IMG/VR virus record: IMGVR_UViG_3300046012_000185
Span: 1-30,695 of that record
Reading direction: 5' to 3' (one strand)
DNA from: a virus
DNA length: 30,695 bases
Positions 15,108-23,256 of this stretch are shown one piece after another. Numbering within the stretch: position 1 is the first letter of the stretch; the number at the start of each line of letters is the position of its first letter. The translations under genes and the position numbers were made by a program. The notes under the pieces were generated by a model. It was not told the origin of the DNA. It saw only the letters and a program-made list of their open reading frames with translations, and made no database searches.

Positions 15108-16171
15108 GTACCCCCTCTACACCGTTACAGGCTTCAAGTACCGAGCAGCTAAGCAACCTTAAGCTGTTTGGGCGGCGCTACAGCCTCAAGGTGTACTTGC
15201 CTACGGCTAGGGATCAACAAACAGTTATTACTTTGGCGAATAATGGCTTTGAGCCCGAAGCGCTGCGCATTACCTTTGATGTACAGACGGTCTTTTTCCA
15301 GACTGCTTGGTATGCCACAATAGACATCTATAATCTAGATCGGGGCACTACCACTCAGCTTATCAATGCGGCAGGGCAGACCTCCTCCAGCAACACAACC
15401 ATTAAGCAAGGCATGACCGTGTCGCTTAGCGCAGGTTATCAGAACGGCAACTACGGAGAGATATTCAACGGGCCGGTCTTCCAGGCGCTCTTTACCCGTG
15501 AGAATGTTACGGATTACAAGCTGACCCTCCATTGTATGTTGTGGCTGGACCCGATGACCCGAACTTCGATCTCTTCTACCGTAGCGGCGTTTACCAACCA
15601 AGCCACGATCATAGAACAGATTGCCATAAAAGCTTTCGGAGCGGGCGCACAGGTTAACATCTCCCCTAACATCAACTCTACCCAGCTTTCCCGTCAGAAA
15701 GTCATCTTCGGCAGCGCCTCGGAGTTTCTGGATGAACTGGCGAATGACAACAATATGCAGTACTTTCTTGATAGTCACGGCTTAAACTTCGCCCGCGTTG
15801 ATGACAACCTAGGCGTGACTTCTTCCGCTCAAGCTAAGGTGTTTACTTCGTCAACTGGACTGGTAGGAGTTCCAGTACAGACTCAATACGGCGTGGCTTT
15901 CCGTGTTCTACTCGACCCCACGGTGAAGGTGCAGTATCCCGCGCAAGTGGTAAACATAGATAACAGCCAAATTGTGCAGCTGAAGAAGTATCAAGGTGAC
16001 GTACCTAGCGTCTTAGACCAGAGCGGTAACTATATTGTCTTCGGCGCTCGCTACATCGGCGACAGCCGGGGGCGATCTTGGTACACAGAAATCGACGGCT
16101 TGACCAGTGTTAATGGCAAGATGGCGGCGGCGCAGTACTTGGCTTCCAAAGGATTATTAAACGCCCAATGA
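15104..16171 (+). CDS. Baseplate hub protein (gp27 / gpD-like)
   Basis: A 355-residue protein with features of a simple hub: LRITFDVQTVFFQTAWYATIDIYNLD near the N-terminus, GMTVSLSAGYQNGNYGEIFNGPV for a beta-barrel turn, and IIEQIAIKAFGAGAQVNISP plus SASEFLDELANDNNMQYFLDSHG typical of gp27/gpD-type hubs. The hub would hold the spike below the tube. It shares ATGA overlaps with the plug and spike genes on either side, which fits equal production in one complex. Confidence 0.78.
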   Translation: MSTPSTPLQASSTEQLSNLKLFGRRYSLKVYLPTARDQQTVITLANNGFEPEALRITFDVQTVFFQTAWYATIDIYNLDRGTTTQLINAAGQTSSSNTTIKQGMTVSLSAGYQNGNYGEIFNGPVFQALFTRENVTDYKLTLHCMLWLDPMTRTSISSTVAAFTNQATIIEQIAIKAFGAGAQVNISPNINSTQLSRQKVIFGSASEFLDELANDNNMQYFLDSHGLNFARVDDNLGVTSSAQAKVFTSSTGLVGVPVQTQYGVAFRVLLDPTVKVQYPAQVVNIDNSQIVQLKKYQGDVPSVLDQSGNYIVFGARYIGDSRGRSWYTEIDGLTSVNGKMAAAQYLASKGLLNAQ

Positions 16172-16899
16172 GTAATGCTTCCAGCTGGCTTAGTGTACCG
16201 CAACGTTTGGGACTACCCGAGACCCCCTTTAAAGAGGCTCTGTGGCAGCTGATGTGCCGCCTCCGCGTAGCTGCTCCCGGGATCATACAGAGCTTCGATT
16301 CGGTGAAGCAGACGGTAACAGTACGCCTCGCGATCTTGGAGAAAATGAAGGTCAACACTCCGGACGGTCAAGGCGGCGTTGCCCCCATAGCTCAGGATAC
16401 GCAAATTCCTGACTTAGAGAACGTACCTATCGTACTGCCACGCGCCGGGGGCTATGAGCTGACCTTTCCTGTTCATGCTGGCGACGAGTGCCTGGTAGTA
16501 TTCGGGGACAATTGCTACAACTCCTGGTGGGCCAGCGGCGGCGTACAAGGGCAAGAAGAGCGCCGCCGCCACAGCTTGTCGGACGCCATCGCTGTTCTGG
16601 GCGTCTGGTCTCAGCCCCGTAAGATAGGCAACTACGCCACGGATTCGGTGCAGTTGCGTTCTGATGACGGGACCCGAGTAGTAAAAATTGACGGAACACA
16701 AGTTAGTTTAATTGTCAGCCCCCACAGCATTGTGATTGATAGCTCTGGCATCACTATTAACGGGCCGGTAACAATCAACGGAACTTTAAGTAGCAACCAA
16801 TTTACCACTACCGGCGCTACCATCGCGGGCCGAGCATTCCTGGCACATGAGCATACGGGCGTTACCACAGGCGGCGGCGTCTCAGGAGGAGTTGTATGA
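16168..16899 (+). CDS. Baseplate spike protein, Gp138/gpV-like
   Basis: Membrane-piercing central spike. Residues ~35-150 have the Gp138 N-terminal OB-like pattern: PGIIQSFDSVKQTVTV, VPIVLPRAGGYELTFPVHAGDECLVVF, then NSWWASGG and LSDAIAVLGVWSQP. The rest is a beta-helix (repeats around GITINGPVTINGT) ending in a tip with HEH at residues 227-229 and GGGVSGGVV. An HxH pair near the tip recalls the metal-binding apex of the gpV/gp5.7 class, but metal binding here is inferred. It shares ATGA overlaps with the hub and wedge genes. Confidence 0.82.
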   Translation: MSNASSWLSVPQRLGLPETPFKEALWQLMCRLRVAAPGIIQSFDSVKQTVTVRLAILEKMKVNTPDGQGGVAPIAQDTQIPDLENVPIVLPRAGGYELTFPVHAGDECLVVFGDNCYNSWWASGGVQGQEERRRHSLSDAIAVLGVWSQPRKIGNYATDSVQLRSDDGTRVVKIDGTQVSLIVSPHSIVIDSSGITINGPVTINGTLSSNQFTTTGATIAGRAFLAHEHTGVTTGGGVSGGVV

Positions 16900-17288
16900 G
16901 TACTCCTGTCATAGTCTATCGCCAGCTGGTCAGCGGAGAACCAGCTTGGGGTCAGGGACAAGACAACTTGATCAGCAATACCGACGCCGTAGCCCAGCTT
17001 ATTCAGACCCGTTTACTGCTCTTCGAGAACGAGTGGTGGGCTAACCTTTCTGATGGGCTGCCGTTGTGGCAGTCTATCTTGGGGCAGACCGCGAACGTAA
17101 ACGCCATAACCTTGCTCATTAACCAGCGCATTCTTTCTACCCCTTTTGTGAACGGGATAGAAAGTCTGACAGTTGGCTACGATAGCGCTAACCGTGCTTT
17201 CTCCTACACCGCTGCGGTTACTACTCAATTCGGAGTAGTCACTGTAACGAACATACCCACCGTTCCTTCTCAAGAGGTGCCCTTGTGA
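16896..17288 (+). CDS. Baseplate wedge protein, gp25/gpW-like
   Basis: A 130-residue protein with WWANLSDGLPLWQSILGQT, LINQRILSTPFVNGIESL and a closing strand AFSYTAAVTTQFGVV. This is the pattern of gp25-like wedge proteins, which start sheath assembly on the baseplate. It sits between the spike and the gpJ-like gene, the usual wedge order, and overlaps both by 4 bases (ATGA and GTGA). Confidence 0.78.
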   Translation: MSTPVIVYRQLVSGEPAWGQGQDNLISNTDAVAQLIQTRLLLFENEWWANLSDGLPLWQSILGQTANVNAITLLINQRILSTPFVNGIESLTVGYDSANRAFSYTAAVTTQFGVVTVTNIPTVPSQEVPL

Positions 17289-18478
17289 GCTACGTAGCGC
17301 CTACCATTAGCGAGACTGGGCTAACGGTTCCCAGCTATAACGACATAGTCAATTTCTATATCGGCCAGCTTCAGTCCATCTATGGAGCTGGCGTAGTTAC
17401 CGATAACAGTTCTGCGGATATTCAGCTGCTTTCGATCCTAGCGTTGGCCGCTTCTGACGTAATGGCAGCTCTAGTTTTAGAGTACAGCAACCGCGCCCCC
17501 AACTTTTCTATCGGCGCGGCGCTGGACAGTTTGGTGACATTGAACGGGTTGGCTCGCAAAGTGGCCACAGCGTCTACCGTATCCGTAACTTTAACCGGCG
17601 ATGTTGGCGCGGTGATTAACAACGGCATTGTTGCTGATACCGTACAGGGGCTGCAATGGCTCTTGCCCGCTACTGTGACTATCGGCGGCGGGGGAACGGT
17701 TACCGTTACCGCCGTTTGCGCTACGCTGGGCGCGGTGAACATCGGTGTAGGAACTGTTACTATAAAGGTCACGCCTACTGCCGGCTGGCTTTCTGTGACT
17801 AACCCGACGGCCAGCGTACCTGGCCAGCCGGTTGAAAGCGATAGTCAGCTGCGCACCCGTCAGGCTATCAGCGTAGCGCTGCCCAGTCAGACCATCCTTT
17901 CTGGCACCCTAGCGGCGATTGCAGCTGTACCAAACGTTACGCGCTATCAGATTGACGAGAACACTGGCTCGGTTACTAACGGCAACGGCACGCCCGGTCA
18001 CAGCATCCAAGCGGTAGTCGAGAACGGGGCCAACGCGGATATCGCCGAAGCTATCTTTAACAATCGCGGGCTGGGGTGTGGGACGTCCGGCACGGTTACC
18101 ATAGCCGTAACAGACCCCAATACTGGTTTGACGATGAACATTAACTTCAACCGTCCAACCAACGTAAACATCTATGTGATCGTGAATGCCCATAACCAAG
18201 CGGGCGGTTCGCTCACCTCCGCTCAGATTGCCGCTATTCAAAACGGCATAGTAGCCTACTTGAACAGCCTCCAGATGGGCCAGACTATCAGCTTCGGAGA
18301 ACTGGTGCAAGCGGCGGCGCTGGCTGTTAATGCTAACCAGAACAATCCGACGGTATCGATACGTAGCCCGTTCTTATTCGGGACTGCGCCGGGACCGGGC
18401 AGCAGCGCTGATGTGGTTCTGGCTTTCGGTAGTGTCGCTGTAGGGCTTACAGCCAATGTGACGGTGAACAGTGTCTAG
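17285..18478 (+). CDS. Baseplate wedge protein, gpJ-like
   Basis: A 397-residue wedge subunit of the gpJ/gp6 class. Signs are SYVAPTISETGLTVPSYNDIVNFYIGQL at the start, LEYSNRAPNFSIGAALDSLVTLNGL, the internal SVPGQPVESDSQLRTRQAISV, and a C-terminal block ending in SIRSPFLFGTAPGPG. The start is GTG inside a GTGA overlap with the gp25-like gene. The stop overlaps the GTG of the gpI-like gene by 8 bases. Confidence 0.82.
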   Translation: MSYVAPTISETGLTVPSYNDIVNFYIGQLQSIYGAGVVTDNSSADIQLLSILALAASDVMAALVLEYSNRAPNFSIGAALDSLVTLNGLARKVATASTVSVTLTGDVGAVINNGIVADTVQGLQWLLPATVTIGGGGTVTVTAVCATLGAVNIGVGTVTIKVTPTAGWLSVTNPTASVPGQPVESDSQLRTRQAISVALPSQTILSGTLAAIAAVPNVTRYQIDENTGSVTNGNGTPGHSIQAVVENGANADIAEAIFNNRGLGCGTSGTVTIAVTDPNTGLTMNINFNRPTNVNIYVIVNAHNQAGGSLTSAQIAAIQNGIVAYLNSLQMGQTISFGELVQAAALAVNANQNNPTVSIRSPFLFGTAPGPGSSADVVLAFGSVAVGLTANVTVNSV

Positions 18479-19742
18479 CCTACCTCTATTTCTTCCTACT
18501 CCGCTGGCAGTAGTCAACCCCGACTTTGAAGCTGACGTAACGCTTCCGCCGTCGGGTTGGACGGTTAACGACCCGGTCGTAACGCTGGCCTATGATAAGG
18601 TAATCCCCTACCAGGGGTTACAGTCCTTAATAGTTGAAGCGACGGCAGCGGGCCAAGGCGTTTTGTCCTCAGCGTTTCGTGTAAAGCCCAACCAGTACCT
18701 TACCATGAGCGTAGCGGCAGCTACAATCTCCGGAGACGCGGTGCGCGTCGGGCTGTACTTCTACGATTACCTAGGAAACTTTCTAGGATCGCTTGCTACC
18801 ACGGAAGCGTCTCTGGCTTTTGACATACTTACGGTAAAAGGCTACGCGCCGCCGTACTCCGCCAGCGTGCAAATTTTCCTGGGGTTGGACGATGTGTCGC
18901 TCGGAGGCCAAGCAGAGTTTGATGCGGTGACGCTGGCCTCTTGTCAAGCTTCCGCGTATTACATTAGCCTGTTCTCCAGCCAGTATCAAGGTTCCCCCAA
19001 GTTTCTTTCCTTTGCCCAGGCCCTACTAACGCCTTTTGTAGACGCGGGTATTTGCGCCGGAAGCATGTACCAGGCTTTTGATATTGAATTCGCCGTAGGG
19101 TCCCAGCTCGATATCTTAGGGCAAGTACTCGGGATTTCCCGGACGCTGCCGTTCACGCCTACTGCTGGCCAGATTTTCCTGGTTACAGCAGAAAGCGCCA
19201 CGGGCGCGGGCTACGTGGTTGGGGATACGCTTGCTGTGGTACAGGGCGGCGGTAGTGGCGGGCAGATTAAAGTGCTTTCCGTTACCAGCGGCAGACCTAC
19301 GAACTACCAGATTGTAGCTCAGGGAACGGGTTACGCCACAGCAACGGGCTTAACTACTACGGGGGGTACGGGTACGGGGGCCAAGGTAGACATCGTTGTT
19401 CAGACTTTTGACCCTGTGCTCACTGACGATGTTTACCGCATACTGCTGAAAGCCAAGGTAGCGTTCAACCAATGGAACGGACAAATTGATACGCTCTATG
19501 CTATCTGGCAAGAGCTGTTTCCGGGCGGATTGATTGATGTTATAGACAACCAAAACATGACGGCTACGATCATTCTGGCGGGAACCTTCAACGCCATTAT
19601 TATAGACCTCATTAACCACGGCTACATCATCCCCCGCCCGCAAGCGGTGCAATACACCATTGCCTTCCCGGTCCTGCCCGTCTTCGGGTTCGACCAGAAC
19701 AATTCTTTCGTCGCCGGATTCGACTCCGGTCATTGGGTATAA
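18471..19742 (+). CDS. Baseplate protein DUF2612 (gpI-like) with N-terminal CBM-like domain and beta module
   Basis: Three parts can be seen in 423 residues. Residues ~14-157 look like a carbohydrate-binding-type jelly roll (VVNPDFEADVTLPPSGW, YQGLQSLIVEA, FDAVTL). From ~160 the DUF2612 core starts (YYISLFSSQYQGSPKFLSF, AFDIEFAVGSQLDILGQVLG). It is interrupted at ~231-313 by the GxGY beta module seen in the connector and sheath, and resumes at DPVLTDDVYRILLKAKVAFNQW, ending DNQNMTA, FGFD and GHW. It would join the wedge to the fibres. The GTG start overlaps the gpJ-like gene. The N-terminal domain is not a usual part of this family. Confidence 0.8.
   Translation: MSSLPLFLPTPLAVVNPDFEADVTLPPSGWTVNDPVVTLAYDKVIPYQGLQSLIVEATAAGQGVLSSAFRVKPNQYLTMSVAAATISGDAVRVGLYFYDYLGNFLGSLATTEASLAFDILTVKGYAPPYSASVQIFLGLDDVSLGGQAEFDAVTLASCQASAYYISLFSSQYQGSPKFLSFAQALLTPFVDAGICAGSMYQAFDIEFAVGSQLDILGQVLGISRTLPFTPTAGQIFLVTAESATGAGYVVGDTLAVVQGGGSGGQIKVLSVTSGRPTNYQIVAQGTGYATATGLTTTGGTGTGAKVDIVVQTFDPVLTDDVYRILLKAKVAFNQWNGQIDTLYAIWQELFPGGLIDVIDNQNMTATIILAGTFNAIIIDLINHGYIIPRPQAVQYTIAFPVLPVFGFDQNNSFVAGFDSGHWV
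19161..19409 (+). repeat. GxGY beta module, copy 3 (in gpI-like protein)
   Basis: About 83 residues: GAGYVVGDTLAVVQGGGSGGQIKVLSV, YQIVAQGTGYATATGL, TGGTGTGAKVDIVV. It cuts the DUF2612 core between SRTLPFTPT and DPVLTDD. The DNA for the end (ACGGGTACGGG) matches copy 1 closely. Confidence 0.72.
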
Positions 19743-19751
19743 AAGGAGCTT

Positions 19752-20474
19752 ATGGCTAACAACTTTCTACCGTGGAATCCTAACGCGGCTAACCAAGAAT
19801 CAGATGCGGCTTATGCCGCAGACTCGCAGCGTACCGGGGGCGCAGCTTCGGGCTCGATCTTTACCAGCTTGTTGGCTAATAAGTTCTTCTATCAAATTGG
19901 AATTTGGATCGCCGCCATGGCGGCTATGCTTACCGACAAGGGTTTTGTACCCAACGATGGCAGCAGCTCTCCCGGCACAGCGCTAACCAGCTTAAAAGCA
20001 GTGTTAGCTAACATTCTCACCAAGGCTGACCCCATTCCACAGATTGCGGTATTTTTTGCAGCATTTAATAACTTTGGGGCGATCCCGCTTCAATCGATAT
20101 ACACCGTCCCTACTTTCGCCGTGTTTCCCACAGCACTTTACGCTCGTGGCTATCGCTTTAATTGGCATGCTAGAGTCGTTCAAGCGGCGGGAGGTTCCGG
20201 GAACATCATTGGCCCTTTGACGCTTACTTATGTAAGACCGGATGGCTCCTCTGCTACTATAACCATAACTGGGGCAGCTTTTACAGAAGCAGGGGGTATA
20301 GCCACTACCCATGGTGGAAACGCTATAACGTCGGTACTTTCAGGAATGCCTATAACAATTCTTGCTAAGCCCGGAACCAATATCAGCGTAGGTTTTGGGT
20401 ATCACTGGTCCGGCGTCAGTCCGTCATTAGCTATGGAGTTCTACTCCATTCTTGAGTACTTGAACACCAATTAA
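19752..20474 (+). CDS. Tail fibre / baseplate-linked short fibre protein, 240 aa
   Basis: The N-terminal ~50 residues (FLPWNPNAANQESDAAYAADSQRTGG, then LANKFFYQIGIWIAAMAAML) match an attachment segment common at the start of phage fibre proteins placed right after gpI-like genes. The following region (SLKAVLANILTKADPIPQ) is also usual there. The C-terminal half is a beta-rich tip with VRPDGSSATITITGA and FGYHWSGVSPSLAM. It has no signal peptide, unlike its neighbours. AAAAGGAG about 5 bases upstream sets the ATG. Confidence 0.72.
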   Translation: MANNFLPWNPNAANQESDAAYAADSQRTGGAASGSIFTSLLANKFFYQIGIWIAAMAAMLTDKGFVPNDGSSSPGTALTSLKAVLANILTKADPIPQIAVFFAAFNNFGAIPLQSIYTVPTFAVFPTALYARGYRFNWHARVVQAAGGSGNIIGPLTLTYVRPDGSSATITITGAAFTEAGGIATTHGGNAITSVLSGMPITILAKPGTNISVGFGYHWSGVSPSLAMEFYSILEYLNTN

Positions 20475-20484
20475 AGGAATCCCA

Positions 20485-23256
20485 ATGAAAAAATTGATAC
20501 CTGTCCTGACCTTTCTTATGTGTGGCTGGGCGTGTCCCCCGCACAGTCAGGCGCAAAGTTTCCTTCCCATAACTTCGACCAGCATCTACAACGGTTCTAA
20601 CGGACTGCTGAGCACGGGAACGCTTTCGCTCCAAGCTGTGAACGCCAATGGAGCGCCGATCAGTTACCAAGCCGGAGGCGGGGGCCAGCAGATTCTTTAC
20701 CCTACGGTGTGCTCGGTTAAGAACGGCGCGGTAGCGCCTAACTGTATGGTAGCGAATACAGCCGCTACCAACCCGCTCAACGTCTGCTTTATGGTTACAG
20801 TGCGTGACGGTAACAACCGTGTAATGCTGGGCGGTAGCGTAGCCAGCGGATATGGATGTATACAACCCGCTCCTACTGCTTACTGGTGTACCACAAGTTG
20901 CAACTTCGACCAGTTCGTTCCCAACGTGAGCGGCGTTCCTATCGCCAAGTTACCGCTGCCCGCCAATAACTCGCTGGGCGGGGTGTTTGTAGACAACTGT
21001 CCAGCTAACCAGGTACAGATCGGTATTCTAGCTACCGGACGGCCCAACTGTGCTTTCGGGAGCGGCTCTGGGTCTATCAACCCCGCTGGTACGATTACAC
21101 CTACGACTATAGCCCAGTGGGTAGACGCCGGGCATATTCAAAGTCTAGCAGTAACGGGTAGCGGCAGCGCGGTACTTAATATCAGTCCTGTACTCGTCAC
21201 GCCTACGTTTAGTGGGCTCGCCGTGGGCTCAATCAGCGGCAACGCCGGCACGGCTGCCGCTTTGGCTTCCTTGCCTACGCCTTGTGGACCTAACCAATTT
21301 GCCACCGGTATACAAGCCAGTGGTAACGCCATCTGCTCAACCCCGCCAGGAGGCGGTAACGTTTCGAACTCTGGCGTTCCTTCGCCGGGTCAGCTGGCCT
21401 TGTGGGCTAACACTACCCAGCTTAGCGGTCAGACTATGAACGGAGACGCGGTTATTAATCCCAGCGGAGTAATAACTGTAACCAAAACCAGTGGCTTATC
21501 TTTCGGCCCGTTCGCTACTATGTCTATTCCAGTTCCGCGCAACGCTGGGGGGCTTAACACAGTTACGCCCGGCACGGGGCTTCTACGCGATGGCGCAACT
21601 CCTTCGGCCAGCGAGCTGAGCGGGGACTGTACCACTTCGGGTTCTAATACCATTAGCTGTACAAAAACCTTGGGAGTGCTGTTCGGGAACCTGGTCACCG
21701 CTGCTGCCGACGGTACCACGCTTCGCCTTCTGGCGGGAGTGCTAAGCGTAAACGCCATTGCCCAGTCGCAAGTTACTGGGCTGGGTACAACCTTATCCGC
21801 GCTGGCGCCGCTGATCAATCCGGCTTTTAGCGGAGCGCCTACCGCGCCTACGCCGCCTACAGCGGACAGCAGTACGCGGCTAGCTACCACCGCGTGGGTC
21901 AATCTCCAGGGCTTTACCACCGGTAGCGGCAACGTAAACGGTCCGGCTTCGGCGGTTATCAACAACCTGGTCTTATTCAGCGCTATCAACGGTAAAAGTA
22001 TTGCTGATGCGGGCTTTGGGTTTCCGCTTGATAAAGTTCACATTGGCACACTGGCAGCGGGCTCCAACGGGCTGGCTACTTCTGCGACCACCGACACGAC
22101 CGACGCCACTAATATCACTTCTGGGACGCTGCCCCTGGCGCGGCTCACAACGCAAGGTACTGGAGCCAAGGTGATAACCTCCGGTACGATTACTGGCACG
22201 AACGCCCCGCTTTGCTCGGATGCCACGGGTACAGGTATCAGCTGCACCAGCATTGTAACAGGGGCTACGGCTACCATTACAGCAGCGGACTTAAGCGGAG
22301 CCAAGAATTGGACAATAACCGACGTAAGCTCTCTAGCCGGGGATCATACGGTTAACGGCTTTTTTAACACCGGGGGCTCTAGCCAACATTACCCCTTTGC
22401 TGTGGCTATTCAAAACATTGACCAGCTCCAAATTTGTTGGCAGCCTGGGCCGCAGGGGGAAACAGTTTTCGGCTCCGCAGTTACTTGCCCTAATGTGGGG
22501 CAGTCCCCGTTCGCCAAGGTAGTCATGCAGAGTATAACCGGGGCGCATTCTGTGTTGCGACTGTTCCAGGGCTCTACTTCAGCTACGGGCATTATGCAAG
22601 AGTACAACAATGCCTCTGTATGGAACGGAACCACGGCTACTTACTTCTTCCAAAAGTTCTGCTCAGGAGCCAGTACCACTACCACGCTTTGTGCTACCGG
22701 CACCACGGTAGCTTCTCTACGCGGCGATGGGCTGTTGTCGGCAGTAGCTGTTGACGCTACCAACGGTTATACCGTGAATAACTCTGCCCCTTCGGGCCAC
22801 GTCCTCTGTGGAAACGGGACGCGCTACATTGACGGAGTAAGCTGCGGCTCAATGGTTTCGGCCACTGGTACGCTTACTGCTAACCAGCCAGTAGTCGGGG
22901 CGGGCAGCTTCAGCATGTCTCCGATACCTACGTCCTTTAGTAATCTGACCAGCGCTTGTGCTGGCGTACAAAGCTGGAACTTGGCAAGTACCTGGGTAGT
23001 AAATGCTTCGCTTACGCTAACGGGGGCTTGCACGGTGAATGTGTCTAACCCGCTGATCGGGGGCAACTATCTGCTCCAGATTATTCAAGGGGGAACGGGT
23101 AGCAATACTCTTACTCTCGCGGGGTGTACCTGGAGAATCTCTAACGGCGGGGTTGGGGCCATAACCCCAACTTCAACCGTAGGCGCAGTAGACATCTTAG
23201 CTTTTACTTATGATGGGGCCAATTGCTATGCGAATTACTCTCGCAACTTTAATTAA
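20485..23256 (+). CDS. Tail fibre with signal peptide, 923 aa
   Basis: Probable receptor-binding fibre. Residues 1-24 are a Sec signal peptide (MKK, hydrophobic core, likely cleavage in SQAQS). The middle is a chain of short beta repeats, including GAPTAPTPPTADSSTRLATTAW, a motif of tail-fibre repeats, and PLPANNSLGGVFVDNCPAN. The last ~85 residues (LTLTGACTVNVSNPL, LQIIQGGTGSNTLTL, VDILAFTYDGANCYA) are like a common fibre tip. Cysteines are frequent. AGGA lies 7 bases before the ATG, so the start with the signal peptide is well supported. It overlaps the next gene by 29 bases. Confidence 0.75.
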   Translation: MKKLIPVLTFLMCGWACPPHSQAQSFLPITSTSIYNGSNGLLSTGTLSLQAVNANGAPISYQAGGGGQQILYPTVCSVKNGAVAPNCMVANTAATNPLNVCFMVTVRDGNNRVMLGGSVASGYGCIQPAPTAYWCTTSCNFDQFVPNVSGVPIAKLPLPANNSLGGVFVDNCPANQVQIGILATGRPNCAFGSGSGSINPAGTITPTTIAQWVDAGHIQSLAVTGSGSAVLNISPVLVTPTFSGLAVGSISGNAGTAAALASLPTPCGPNQFATGIQASGNAICSTPPGGGNVSNSGVPSPGQLALWANTTQLSGQTMNGDAVINPSGVITVTKTSGLSFGPFATMSIPVPRNAGGLNTVTPGTGLLRDGATPSASELSGDCTTSGSNTISCTKTLGVLFGNLVTAAADGTTLRLLAGVLSVNAIAQSQVTGLGTTLSALAPLINPAFSGAPTAPTPPTADSSTRLATTAWVNLQGFTTGSGNVNGPASAVINNLVLFSAINGKSIADAGFGFPLDKVHIGTLAAGSNGLATSATTDTTDATNITSGTLPLARLTTQGTGAKVITSGTITGTNAPLCSDATGTGISCTSIVTGATATITAADLSGAKNWTITDVSSLAGDHTVNGFFNTGGSSQHYPFAVAIQNIDQLQICWQPGPQGETVFGSAVTCPNVGQSPFAKVVMQSITGAHSVLRLFQGSTSATGIMQEYNNASVWNGTTATYFFQKFCSGASTTTTLCATGTTVASLRGDGLLSAVAVDATNGYTVNNSAPSGHVLCGNGTRYIDGVSCGSMVSATGTLTANQPVVGAGSFSMSPIPTSFSNLTSACAGVQSWNLASTWVVNASLTLTGACTVNVSNPLIGGNYLLQIIQGGTGSNTLTLAGCTWRISNGGVGAITPTSTVGAVDILAFTYDGANCYANYSRNFN

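Noticed and set aside
21429-21989. 186-residue - strand ORF in the fibre
   Set aside because: Shadow of the repetitive fibre gene; composition mirrors the + strand and there is no start signal.
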